Shown one piece after another: positions 38,872-48,461 of a stretch of 64,000 nucleotides of DNA. The notes under the pieces are model-generated. The model had not been told where the DNA came from, did not search any database, and worked only from the letters and a program-made list of their open reading frames with translations. The translations under genes and the position numbers were made by a program. The stretch spans positions 186,001-250,000 of the forward strand of contig CP150580.1 in assembly GCA_049487715.1 (NCBI GenBank), read 5' to 3'. Source of the stretch: Pycnococcus provasolii. Lineage: Eukaryota; Chlorophyta; Pseudoscourfieldiophyceae; Pseudoscourfieldiales. Each line of letters starts with the position of its first letter. Position 1 is the stretch's first letter.

Positions 38872-39796
38872 TTAGGGAATACCAGGGAGCCAACCTCTTG
38901 CTGTCAGCGCTCCGTCAACGGATGACTCGTGGGTATACCAACGGAACGGAGGACTGCTCTCCCAGGGACGACGAGCCAAACGGCACTCAGGCGTCGCGTA
39001 CCGAAACGCTATAGCGCGACGCACCCACGCCGACGCGTCGTTGCCCTTCGCCCAATGTAGAGTGTTCTGGTTTGGTCGTGTGTTTGAATGTTAGTGCGTG
39101 CATACGTGTGGCTTGTGCGCCGTGGAGGGTTAGAGGTAGACTTACGGCGTCAAAGATGATCGCGTCGCCGGGTGCGCACGCCCAGAAGAGTGCCTCCTCG
39201 CAAACGTCGTCAGGGGGATGCACTGGTGCGACGGCGTACTCGCAAGCGCTTGCTGGAAGAAAGCTCGAGCTGGTGGGAGGTGTCGACTCGGCATCGTACA
39301 GGTCCCCAGACGCAAATCGCCTGGGCTGCCAGAGAGCGCCTTGCTTGGGAAGAAGCGGCGGTGCGTGCGAACCACGCCAAAACCTTAAGGCGGCATCCTC
39401 GCCAACGTGGTCGAGTGCGATCCAGACAGAAATCACGCGCCCTCCGTCGAGCGGGTAGTACGCCGCGTCTGCGTGCAGCGGCGTGACTGTCGCGCAACCT
39501 GCGTCTTTCACCAAGATGTGCTCGTGGTAGAATCGCACGTCGTCGTTTCCCAGTGCTTCGGCGGCTATGCGCGCGACAGGTCCCTCTCGTCCAAGTTTTC
39601 TCAAGTCCTCGTCTCCCGTGTCGAGGTCTGAGAAGAATCCGTCGAGTTCCTCGCCGCGCGGCGACGGCGCGGCGCGTGCCTTTGTGCAAGCTCGTTGCGC
39701 CCTAGCAAGCCACGTCGCGTCCACCGCAGCCGGTACCTTGAACGCGCCGTCGCGGTTCAAGCACTCCATGAAATCTGACGACGACATCATCATCAA
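38872..39796 (-). CDS. PhyH-family 2-oxoglutarate/Fe(II) dioxygenase (spliced)
   Basis: Exons 39796-39146 and 39066-38872 join in phase 0 across a 79-nt intron, giving 281 residues. Without splicing the frame stays open but loses the family's C-terminal core. With it, GDAIIFDA joins NTLHWAKGN ... RRAIAFRYATPE, the distal Fe-ligand His and 2-oxoglutarate-binding Arg pattern of phytanoyl-CoA dioxygenases. The proximal HxD is visible as PLHADAAYYPL (about 102-112). The family hydroxylates lipids or small molecules using 2-oxoglutarate and oxygen; the substrate here is unknown. The intron is the second copy of the introner-like family. Start at ATG 39796, or the in-frame Met codons just after it. 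Confidence 0.85.
39067..39145 (-). mobile_element. Introner-like intron, copy 2 (79 nt)
   Basis: GT-AG intron of the PhyH gene, with donor GTAAGTCTACCTCTAACC identical over 18 bases to the intron at 3278-3350, then CGGCGCACAAGC and a shared branch region (GCACTAACA). It ends CCAAACCAG. It sits in phase 0 and is open in the host frame, like copy 1. The two host genes are unrelated in sequence and function. Confidence 0.7.
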
Positions 39797-40433
39797 ATCA
39801 TTTCAATCAATGAGGCTTTTATCAATCAAAAAAGAACACCGAATCCACCACCAACATAGAATACAGTATCACCCAACCGAAATGAAATGAAACGAACCAA
39901 GGCATCAATGAAGGCGAAAACCATGTCCCCCACCCACCCTACGATAATAACCCCTAAACTTAACTAAAACATGAAACAAGGAAAGGGAACCCCTAACTCG
40001 TCTAACCCCTAACTCGTCTAGGTAACCCCTAACTCGTTCTGTCGTACTGTATCGTGACGTAGTATTCTATCATAAGAACTAGTGACGTCCTTGCCCCCGT
40101 TCTTGCCCTCCAGGGATTGCAATCCCTCTTGTTTCGATGGTACATAAGTGACTTGCCGACCAAAATGTCCCTATGGTAGTACTTATGTAGTACTTACACT
40201 ATGATGAAGTAGTGACTTGCAAGGGACTTGCAAGTCTCAAAGCACTCTATCTGCACGCCTTGCAAGTGACTTGATCACCGGCAGCCCGGGAACGGACTCC
40301 CTTGGGGGATCCCGAGGGGGCGCGGCCGCGGATTCATTCCCGGGGGGTGAGTGGAATCCGAATCATTCCATTCAAGCAACCCCTTAAGTTTGACCGTTCC
40401 CGAGCTCGCCCAACCTTAATAAGCCTTAAGGCC
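39797..40433. other. Spacer with CCCTAA-type and CTTGCAAG repeats
   Basis: 39985-40040 holds three copies of AACCCCTAACTCGTCTA-like sequence. 40190-40275 holds repeated GACTTGCAAG(GGACTTGCAAG) and GTAGTACTTA units. There is no ATG-started gene. The frame running from 40302 into the next gene begins with TTG and reads like leader. Confidence 0.45.
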
Positions 40434-42995
40434 ATGGCGAACAAGTCTGGTGGTGGTCCTTCCCATGAACGTGAGTCTTTGAAAGGCCCTCTGCTTGCAA
40501 GTGGGCTCGTTAGCGGGAATGCGGGTGCTTCTGCTGGTGGTCATTTGTTGCAGCACTCGTTCGCGGCGTCGCACTACCCTGGAGGACGAACAGCTTGGGA
40601 GGAAGCCGCTCCTATTATACCTAGTGGTGGTCCTACCAGTGGGCCCCTCGCGTTCAAGCGTCCTTCGTCAGCCGCGCAAACCGCCGCGGAAATTCGATTC
40701 CGAGTCAAAAAGGCTTCACAAGCCACGGCGCGGCCCGCCTCCGCGACGACCCACGGCGCGGCACGACGGCCGCTATCGGCAGGACACAACGGGCAGAGAG
40801 ACCAGGTGTCGTCAGCGAACCAGGCGGAGATGAACGCAATGAGACAGCAGCTCGCTGACGCGCAGCGGGAACTCGGCAGAGAGCAGGAAGCACGCTTGGC
40901 GGCTGAGGCGGCGCTGAAGGCTGGCGAGGCGTCAGCCGCGGCGATGCACGAGGAGATGGGCGCACACCACTCGCGCGAAATGGACCTGCGGCGCCAGGTG
41001 GCGACGGCGAACAAGTCGGCGGAAAGCCAGAGAAAACTGCTCACGGAGAGGCAGAAGCACCTCGAGCGCGAGCTGGCGCAGGCACGCAAGGAACTCGTCG
41101 AAGAGAGGAAAAAACATGCAGAGACGCACGCCAACTTGCGCTCGGAACTCACGGGAGAAAGACAGGCGCATTCCAAGGCACTCGAGCTTTCGAAAAAGTA
41201 CAAGAATGATCGGCGCATGGAAAGCGCGAGGGCAGACGAGGCCGCGGACGCCGCGCGTGCTGAGCTGTACGACGAGCTCGAGTCTTCGCAGCGCAAGCTC
41301 GTGCATGTGGAGAAGGAGCTCGAGGAAATTCGCCTCGAGCTGAGAGAAACGCACATCAAAAATGCAAACGCGAGTCGGCTGCAGGTGGCGGAATTGGAGA
41401 TGGAGCGCAATCGCACGCGCGAGGCGATGAATCGCCTGACAGCAAGCAAGGCAATCGACCCGCGTGATCATGCTGCGCTGAAGCACGAGGTGGAAAAGGC
41501 GCGCGAGGATGTGAACGCGGCCAATAAACGTGCATCAGATGATGCGCTCGCCTTCATCGAGCGCGTTTCGGAACTGGAAGCGCAGCTTGCGGCAGTCAAG
41601 GTGGAGAGCTCTGCGGCGAGCGCAGAGTTCGAGACGATGAGCGCAAGGCTAGTCGATCACGCAAAGCAGGTTCTCCTCGAGAGGGCGGACGCGTACCAAA
41701 TGGCGGCGGCGGCGGGCAAGAAAAGAAGCGTCGAGAGCGCGGATCGCCCCACCCGCCAGACGGTCGAGCAGATGGCCGAACGCCTGGCAGAGGAGAATGC
41801 GAAGATCCTAGCACGCGCTGTCACGGCTGAGGAAAGCGCGAAAGCGTCGGTCGAGACGATGAAAGCTGAGGTGAAAAGAATGCGCCTGCAGCTTGGGACG
41901 GAGACCAGGCGACACCTGGAGAATGCGAAAAGGTTCCAGAGCAAATCCAAAGAAATCGCGAATATAACAGAAGCGTACGAAAGAGAGGCGGCGGAGCTGA
42001 GGCGCCAGATTGCGCTCTTCGAGGCTAAGGCAGTGGAGGCGAACGAACTAGCTCGAACGACGAAAACTTCCGAATTGAGAATCAAGCAAGAACGTGATTA
42101 CCACGAGCTACGCACGGGTGAGCTGACGTCGCAGGTTACCAAGCTGTCGAAGCAGGTGGAATCAGACAAGCATGTTCACAGCCGCTTGAGCAACTTGGAA
42201 GGAAAAATGCAGACCGATTACGTGCGTGAGGAAGTGTATGCCAACGAAAAGGAGGAAAGATTGAGTTTGCAAAAAGCTCTGAAAGACGCGAAAGAGGAGC
42301 TTTCAAAGCGTACGGCTGCCATGTCTCAGCTTCGCAAGGAAAAGGAGGAGACGGCTGGCATTCTCCAGCAGTCAATGCTGAAGAATGTGCAAGTGCAAGG
42401 CGAGAACGAAAAGATGGTAATTGACAATAGGCGCATGAACATCAGAATTGACAGGTTGGAAAAAGACAGAAGGGAACTGAAGGAGGCACTCGCGGGAGGA
42501 GGAGGAGGAGATGCTGATGGCGGCGATAATGAGGAGAATGCAAGAGACAGGGAAAGGGATGATGCGATGAGCACGGTCGGTCAGCCACGACTCAATCCGG
42601 CGACCGCGGCGCAGGAGGTGCAGCGTCTGACGGCAACACTCGAGGAGGCCCGATCAGATGCTCGCCGAGCTAAGCGGCAGGGTGAGCTAAAAGCGGAGCG
42701 GTGGAAGCGTGCACTGGACGAGGCGAATGGAAAACTTAGTCTGCTGCAAGACGACGTTGCGGGAAAGATGAGAGAGAGATTAGAGCAACTAGAAAGCGAG
42801 TATGCAGGTTTGGCGGCGGAGCTCGACGAGACCAGGGCGCAGCTCTCGGAAAGTTCCGCAGACGCGAGATCAGCGAAGGACACGCTGACATATCTCAGGT
42901 CAAGGCAAGCTCGTAAGCTAGGGGGGCTTGGTGTGAGCGAAGTAAGCGCGACGAGCTACGCGGCCACCGACGATGCGGAAGCCGCGGTGTCTTAA
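40434..42995 (+). CDS. Long coiled-coil protein
   Basis: 853 residues from ATG 40434 (MANKSGGGPSHER). After a Gly/Ser/Arg-rich 120-residue start, nearly the whole protein is a continuous heptad-patterned coiled coil (about 125-810) rich in Glu, Arg, Ala and Leu, with breaks at about 380 and 690 (a Gly/Asp/Glu insert). No motor, kinase or membrane segment is visible. Such proteins are typically structural parts of the cytoskeleton, basal body or cilium. I cannot name an orthologue. Confidence 0.75.
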   Translation: MANKSGGGPSHERESLKGPLLASGLVSGNAGASAGGHLLQHSFAASHYPGGRTAWEEAAPIIPSGGPTSGPLAFKRPSSAAQTAAEIRFRVKKASQATARPASATTHGAARRPLSAGHNGQRDQVSSANQAEMNAMRQQLADAQRELGREQEARLAAEAALKAGEASAAAMHEEMGAHHSREMDLRRQVATANKSAESQRKLLTERQKHLERELAQARKELVEERKKHAETHANLRSELTGERQAHSKALELSKKYKNDRRMESARADEAADAARAELYDELESSQRKLVHVEKELEEIRLELRETHIKNANASRLQVAELEMERNRTREAMNRLTASKAIDPRDHAALKHEVEKAREDVNAANKRASDDALAFIERVSELEAQLAAVKVESSAASAEFETMSARLVDHAKQVLLERADAYQMAAAAGKKRSVESADRPTRQTVEQMAERLAEENAKILARAVTAEESAKASVETMKAEVKRMRLQLGTETRRHLENAKRFQSKSKEIANITEAYEREAAELRRQIALFEAKAVEANELARTTKTSELRIKQERDYHELRTGELTSQVTKLSKQVESDKHVHSRLSNLEGKMQTDYVREEVYANEKEERLSLQKALKDAKEELSKRTAAMSQLRKEKEETAGILQQSMLKNVQVQGENEKMVIDNRRMNIRIDRLEKDRRELKEALAGGGGGDADGGDNEENARDRERDDAMSTVGQPRLNPATAAQEVQRLTATLEEARSDARRAKRQGELKAERWKRALDEANGKLSLLQDDVAGKMRERLEQLESEYAGLAAELDETRAQLSESSADARSAKDTLTYLRSRQARKLGGLGVSEVSATSYAATDDAEAAVS

Positions 42996-43315
42996 GACGC
43001 CATCCATGCTCTGATCGTACGAATGTGTGTAATCATAGAAGTAAGATTTGAACAGGAAAAGGATATGTATCATTATTCATTGTTAAGACTCTTTCTTGAA
43101 TCGCTCCTGCAATAGACAAAGTAGTAGGTGTGAATCTTCAGTCATAGTCTTGATACGCGGATGGTGGCGATGGTGACGACAACAACGACAACAAGCGCAA
43201 GTGGAGCTCTCACGCCGGAAATCACCAGTGCCATGTACAAAAACGCGCTGAATGGTGAATGTGAATGACGACCGTTGGACAAAGTAAAGTACACTCCCTT
43301 ACTTAATGAGCGATC
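42996..43315. other. Spacer without gene
   Basis: AT-rich 3' flanks of two convergent genes with short simple repeats (ACAACAACGACAACAA near 43180). No ORF, RNA gene or clear structure is seen. Confidence 0.4.
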
Positions 43316-45166
43316 TTAGGACTCTTTCGTCGCCTCTACCCAGTCGAAGCGTGAAAAAGACGAGCGAAGGTTTGCCGCGGTTGCGAGCAGCGCCTGCATT
43401 GGAGGGGCACCCCGAGCCGCCGCGCGACGCTCCGCCGTGGCGTGGGCGTGCCACCGATTCGGGTCATGGCCACATACGCCGCCGTACACCTCTAGCGCAA
43501 AGGACTGTGGCCACTCTTCGACGTCCTCCACGACGTGCAGAAGACCGCCCTTCGACGCGTTCGCCTCTACGTGGACATATGCAAAGTTTGGCGGGATCAC
43601 ATGGCGCAATCCACCTCCCTTCACCACGTCCACGCATGCGTGCTTACGATTCTGTGCCCACTCTGATTCGGCATTCGTGAATTCGAGGCGAAATCGAGTC
43701 ATCAGCGCTTCGACTAAGTCGAGAGCTCCGTCGTCGCCCTCGATTGCCGAAGGCAATGGCACCGCATCCAGTACGCCGTGTCGTCCCAAAAGCTTGCTCG
43801 CATCTCCCAAGCCAGTCATCGCCGCACCAGCGCCGCCGCCGCCGCCGCTGCCTCGCAGCAGAGCCGTCTCAATAAAGAGAGCTCCTGCGTACCCCTTGCT
43901 GAGGTAATACTTGATGATGCTCTTCTTGAAGTTTCGAACCTCGGTTTCCGCATCCTCGGAAACCGTTCGCAGGCTATTTTCGTGTTCTCGAGGAATGATC
44001 TGCATGTGATCTTTGCATCCAGGCCCTGCGAGCGGCGGCACCATCAGCAACGCGTGAGCACTCTCGCTCAGCAACAATCTTGCATCGAAAGCTGGACTCG
44101 TTCGACAGTATGGGCACTTCGAGATACGTGCCGCAGCACCAAATTGCGGCTTTCCGCCGCTGCCAGCAGCGGTTCCGGCAGACTTCTGCTGCTTCTTCTT
44201 GCGGCCATCGCTGCCATCTTCGATCTCCGCCGCATACGCATCGGCATCGTCTTGGAGATCTCTGTCGTCTCCACCCACACCAGCAAAGCGACGCTTCGCG
44301 CCCAGGTGCTTCGCCATCGCTGCATCCGCATCCGCGAAAGCGCCGCGTCCAGTTGCTTTCCCCAGGCGCTCTTCTGCCATCATGTCCTGCACAGTGGGCC
44401 CGTCGAACATCGTCGTACGTTCCTGCTGCTGCTGTTGTTGATCCTTTGCCTTGGGCGCGAGTGCAGCCAGCGCGCTGAATGTCGAAGATGGTTGGGCAGT
44501 ACCACCACCGCCGCCGCCGCCGAGTCGTGCACGCAACGCATCAGCCGCACCTCGGTTCGTGCCGTCCCCACCGCCGCCGCTGCTGCCGCCCCCGCCGAGT
44601 CGTGCACGCAACGCATCAGCCGCACCTCGATTCACGCCGCTGCCACCACCGCCGCCGCCAAGTCGTGCACGTAGCGCATCAGCTGCACCTCGGTTCGTGC
44701 CGTCGTCGTCGCCGCTGCCGCCGCCGCCGCCACCGCCGCCGCCGCCAGGCTGAGCTGCAGTACCGCTTGCTCTGACAGCTGCTGCAGCGCTGGCACCAAT
44801 TTCACCAGCCAAGCCACGATTTTCCACCGGTCTTCGCATGCCTGGTATCCTCGCAGCTGCCGTTTGCACATGTGGCGGCTGCTGCTGCTCTTTCGTTTTC
44901 GTGTTCATCAAGCGTTCCTCGCGCATGCGCGCCGCCTCCTCTGCCGCCTTTGTGTTCTGCTTTGCGGCACCAGCCCTCGCCGACCCGCACGCTGAGCACT
45001 TCTGCGCGTCGACGGCGACGTCCGCACCACACACGAGGCAGCTCGCCGTATTACTCGAGAAGAGCGCCTTTCTGCGTTCGAGCGCCTTTGATCTCCACCC
45101 ACCACCACCACCACCACCACCACCACCACCACCTCTCTGACCACCTTTCCCTGTGCCACTATCCAT
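43316..45166 (-). CDS. CWF19-like (CwfJ) splicing/lariat factor
   Basis: 616 residues from ATG 45166; the frame continues upstream only to a TTG. A His/Gly-rich start is followed by a CxxC zinc knuckle (about 40-60; CLVCGADVAVDAQKCSACG) and Gly-rich repeats of NRGAADALRARLGGGG (about 160-250). The C-terminal half is the CwfJ pair: domain 1 with CPYCRTSP and a HIT-like DHMQIIPREHENSL, and domain 2 from about 520 with RHVIPPNFAYVHVEANAS and WPQSFALEVYGGV. Cwf19L2/Drn1 proteins bind late spliceosomes and the lariat-debranching enzyme Dbr1. The zinc knuckle at the N-terminus is an addition to the core family. Confidence 0.85.
   Translation of the reverse strand: MDSGTGKGGQRGGGGGGGGGGGGWRSKALERRKALFSSNTASCLVCGADVAVDAQKCSACGSARAGAAKQNTKAAEEAARMREERLMNTKTKEQQQPPHVQTAAARIPGMRRPVENRGLAGEIGASAAAAVRASGTAAQPGGGGGGGGGGSGDDDGTNRGAADALRARLGGGGGGSGVNRGAADALRARLGGGGSSGGGGDGTNRGAADALRARLGGGGGGGTAQPSSTFSALAALAPKAKDQQQQQQERTTMFDGPTVQDMMAEERLGKATGRGAFADADAAMAKHLGAKRRFAGVGGDDRDLQDDADAYAAEIEDGSDGRKKKQQKSAGTAAGSGGKPQFGAAARISKCPYCRTSPAFDARLLLSESAHALLMVPPLAGPGCKDHMQIIPREHENSLRTVSEDAETEVRNFKKSIIKYYLSKGYAGALFIETALLRGSGGGGGAGAAMTGLGDASKLLGRHGVLDAVPLPSAIEGDDGALDLVEALMTRFRLEFTNAESEWAQNRKHACVDVVKGGGLRHVIPPNFAYVHVEANASKGGLLHVVEDVEEWPQSFALEVYGGVCGHDPNRWHAHATAERRAAARGAPPMQALLATAANLRSSFSRFDWVEATKES
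44495..44745 (-). repeat. In-frame tandem repeats in the CWF19-like gene
   Basis: Four imperfect units of about 60-75 bp containing GAGTCGTGCACGCAACGCAT on the plus strand encode (G)n-NRGAADALRARLGG on the minus strand. The glycine tract between units varies in length. Confidence 0.85.
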
Positions 45167-45197
45167 TCTAAAGGTATCCCTGTATTCGTGAAAGAAG

Positions 45198-45512
45198 TTA
45201 CCCTTCGACAACGGCTTGTGCTTTTTCCGCTTCCGCTAATAACAGCGCGAACTGAGACAGGGACAGCTCAATTACTGTAGCTTTCGAGGAACCTGAGGAG
45301 AGCGAGAGTGCGAGTTGTACGGATGTGCGTCCCAGAGGGGATGAGGGGGGACACTCCGAGCTCGAGGAGGACACGCAAAGACGCCACGCTAAATGGGAAA
45401 GCGTAGGCAAAGGAGACACCGAATTGCTCAAGGCTGCTGCTTCTGCTTCTCCAACTCCAAATGAGATGGCAGGTCTCACAGATAAACTCCCTGGAAGCAA
45501 AGAGCCTTCCAT
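45198..45512 (-). CDS. COMM-domain protein, short (COMMD6-like)
   Basis: 104 residues from ATG 45512. The C-terminal 65 residues follow the COMM-domain pattern: LSHLAWRLCVSSSS, a short loop, TSVQLALSLSSG and a final strand-helix IELSLSQFALLLAEAEKAQA. COMMD proteins form heteromeric rings in the Commander complex that recycles cargo from endosomes. Human COMMD6 is similarly short and lacks the N-terminal helical domain. The stop lies 31 bp before the CWF19-like start on the same strand. The match is by pattern only, and a 5' exon could exist because the frame is open upstream. Confidence 0.5.
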   Translation of the reverse strand: MEGSLLPGSLSVRPAISFGVGEAEAAALSNSVSPLPTLSHLAWRLCVSSSSSECPPSSPLGRTSVQLALSLSSGSSKATVIELSLSQFALLLAEAEKAQAVVEG

Positions 45513-45727
45513 GAAACGAACAAAAGGCAACACAGGGCAGTCTTGAAAGCGCCGCCACCACCGCAACTCCACGAACTTCTGAGAATGACGAGGCGAACTT
45601 TGAACTGACGAGAAGAATGAATATGGCGGCGACAGGTGGTTGGTGCGCTTTTTTGTTTGGGCTTGTCGGAACCCCCAGCCCCAGGGTGGTTTCCAACTAA
45701 CCCCGAACTAATTCATCCTTTAGTCTA

Positions 45728-45946
45728 CTAAGGCTCGAGGACTACAGCTGAGCTCGTGCACGCTCGCTCTGATCCTAAGAGCACGTGCACGTCGAAGTTT
45801 TCACTGCTGAGACGCTCGATGGTGGCGTTGTCAACGCCGAGCGTGCCTGCGAGGAAATCGCCTTGTGGGTGCATATGCTCCTTGTTTTGTTTTTTGCATG
45901 GTCGTAGTGGCCGGATGAAACGGTGCGGAAATCCGCGTGCCTCCAT
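45728..45946 (-). CDS. Possible small gene or last exon (72 residues)
   Basis: The frame from ATG 45946 ends with a clearly protein-like stretch (GTLGVDNATIERLSSENFDV then HVLLGSERACTSSAVVLEP). Just upstream, another frame (about 45955-46075) also reads as protein (RLCGVHHVGRPTPESVGVLR then ATYCIGGQGAKILG), preceded by a C/T tract ending CCCAG. A spliced gene covering about 46254-45728 is likely, but I could not find one set of GT-AG junctions that keeps the frame. It may be a gene with a sequence error or a pseudogene. Family unknown. Confidence 0.3.
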   Translation of the reverse strand: MEARGFPHRFIRPLRPCKKQNKEHMHPQGDFLAGTLGVDNATIERLSSENFDVHVLLGSERACTSSAVVLEP

Positions 45947-46259
45947 CACCCCAAAATTTTAGCTCCTTGACCGCCGATGCAATAGGTGGCGCGCAAGACT
46001 CCCACGCTTTCGGGCGTTGGACGCCCCACGTGGTGGACCCCGCACAGGCGCACCGTAAAAATGAGTGATTTGCTCGGCTGGGAGAGGGGGGGGGTGGAGG
46101 GGGGGCTCCAACGGCTCCTGGGATTTGATTGAAGGCCTTATCGCCACTTCTACGGTGGTGAAGAGGTGTCTCCTGAGGCCCTTGGTCGGCTCAGAGGCGT
46201 CCTGTGGGCGAGCCACTAGATGGGCTCGTCCGATGAGTATCTTGTAATCGATCATTCTT

Positions 46260-48100
46260 GACTTACCCCCGTTACCAGGTCACCGGTGACCCGGGTCATG
46301 ACCCGTGGCAACTATAGAGGTGGGTTGCCGCATACACGGGAGTACTCCTCCCACCACTCGACGCGCCCATCCTCAAAATTATGGTTGGCATAACGGCGGA
46401 CCGGTTCCACGTATTCAAATGCCGTGCAAACTTAGGAACTTTTTTTTACATATTGAACAAAATTTTCCTAGCCGGGCGTGTCAATTGAACACGTCTAAGG
46501 CGTCCGTCGTCGCGTTGAAAAAAAGACGAAGCGGTGTTTCGCAAACACGGCAAGTCCGGTGTTCGTCCAGAGTACGCCCGGGTATACCTGACTACGACGA
46601 CCGTTCGAAACGGAATTGCATGAGGCTCCATCGCGCTGCGTGGACGTCGTCTTCCGAGCACGCACACGCCGGAGGAGAGTCGATTCCGCGCGTTCTGAAT
46701 GTCGCGATCATTGGAGTGAGTATTTATTTTAAATATTGCATTTAATTTTTAATTCTCAACAGTGACATCAAGTCGTGGTAGTCGGATGCGACGGCATCGC
46801 GCCCGCTCCCGAAGCGTTTCTTCGAGTGCCAGTGGTAAGTCCGACGACGTACAGTCCGGCGGAACGGCGGCGGTATCCCGCTTCGAATCTTCGAATGCCA
46901 TGCCATTTTGTTTTTTCTTGGACGCCGCGGAGTCGTCCTGGTTCCCTCGAGTAATAAATCCGCTTCCTCGGTGGTGACTAGGTTGGTGAGTGTCATCGCG
47001 GTAACGTACGGTCTGAACGGCTTCGCTCGTTTGCATTCGATCCGTAGACGACACGTTTTCCGTCTTCGAAGAAGTCGCTGAGAACCGGTTCACCAAGATC
47101 AATACCCGTTTTCTCGAGGCGCGTTCGTGACTGCTGTGACACTGATTTTCTCTCCACGAGAAGAGAGAAACCGCGTCACCCGGCACTTCGGATCCGCCGT
47201 CTTTGATTCGAAGAGCACATATCTCTGAATAACGCTTCCTTCTCATCGCTAACGAATTTCTTTCTCGAGAGACCAGACGGAAACAACTTAAGGATGTCTT
47301 TATTTTCCGGCCTGGATTCGGGCAAGAACGACTCGTCGATGGTGTGCTCGATCCATACTTCCACAAAGCTCTGAACGCCCGAAGGTGAAGTGGTCGGAAA
47401 GCACGACGTCCGTCAACGTCGAAATACATGTGCCTGACTTTCGAATGGACCAGGGCGCATCCTGTGTTATTTTCGCTCGGTCCTGACGTTTTTTCGGTGG
47501 TGAAATGTGTGTGTGTGTGTGTGCGTGGATAAACACCTATCGTGTTAGTTCCAGCTAAATCCCACTCAAACAAAGCAACCCACGGGTCGAGCGATCGACG
47601 CCGCTGGAGTGCGCTCTCGCTCGACACAAGCGCCGCTCTCGCTCGACACGCCCGCGGAACGCAGCGCAACTGAGCTGTGCAGCAAGAAAAAAACCCATCT
47701 CCACAACCTGAAGAGCATAGGGGATGCGTCCTCCCATCGCCCAGAACGAGCATGACGGATGCCTTCCGCGCTCGCGTGCTGCGTCGCGCTCCTCCTGACT
47801 CCCATCACATCGCCAGACAGACTGCCAAGACAGACTCGCACACGGACTTCTCCATCCACCGCGCACACCAAGCATACCAAGCATCCTTATTTATAAATAT
47901 AAATCGTATGATCAAAACTGATCGAACACGACGTGCGCGCCACGGATGATGTTTGGATCCCGAGGGATTCCCCTAGACCCAGCGCGGAGCAGGCGGCGTA
48001 GGTCATTCTGTTTCCCCCCCCTCGAGCCCGCGCCGCCGCTGAGCAGCACGCTAAGTATCGTCACGCGCACGTACGAGCACGGGCGGATTCGGTGAGCGTG
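46260..48100. other. Gene-poor region with weak, broken coding signals
   Basis: Frames here are fragmentary. A 47-nt AT-rich GT-AG segment (46715-46761, GTGAGTATTT...CTCAACAG) looks like an intron in a GC-rich context, flanked by VLNVAIIG on its 5' side. On the minus strand 47176-47364 encodes a protein-like piece (VWIEHTIDESFLPES). The long minus frame 46749-47753 has no consistent protein character. I read this as a decayed gene or an unresolved multi-exon gene. A short TG repeat lies at 47503-47521. Confidence 0.3.
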
Positions 48101-48176
48101 TTCCGCACATACCGACGATCGCCGCCATCCGTGCGGCTCCCGCATCGCACTGCCCGCCCCCACATCGGCTCGCCTT

Positions 48177-48461
48177 TTGGGTGCCCGTGCCGGCTTCACC
48201 GCAGAGTGGAAGCCGGTTGTCAGACGACGCCTCGCCGCTGCGTTGGCGTCGCTGTCTTCCCCATCATTGGCGTCGCTGCCCGCTGGCAAACGCTCTGCGC
48301 ACTCTACGGAGTATGATGATCGGGTCGCTCGCTTCCGCGCATCTTCGGAGCTGGCTTCGGAACTCAGCCTTCACGAATGCGCGCGCGCTGTCGCCGCCAC
48401 GACGACGCGCGTTGCTCGCAACATGATTTATTTCGATGCAGGTCCCCCCCTGCTACCGTAG
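48177..48461 (+). CDS. Weak ORF, possible exon
   Basis: A 94-codon plus-strand frame with protein-like content (FTAEWKPVVRRRLAAALASL ... SELASELSLHECARAVAATT). There is no convincing ATG, and the end runs into the repeat region at a GATGCAG|GTCC sequence resembling a splice junction. An opposing minus frame (47912-48289) is equally long. Kept only as a candidate exon. Confidence 0.2.
   Translation: MGARAGFTAEWKPVVRRRLAAALASLSSPSLASLPAGKRSAHSTEYDDRVARFRASSELASELSLHECARAVAATTTRVARNMIYFDAGPPLLP

Noticed and set aside
46749-47753. Minus-strand ORF of 334 codons
   Set aside because: Composition is random, with TH repeats from a TG microsatellite; no fold pattern, and protein-like segments appear in other frames of the same stretch.
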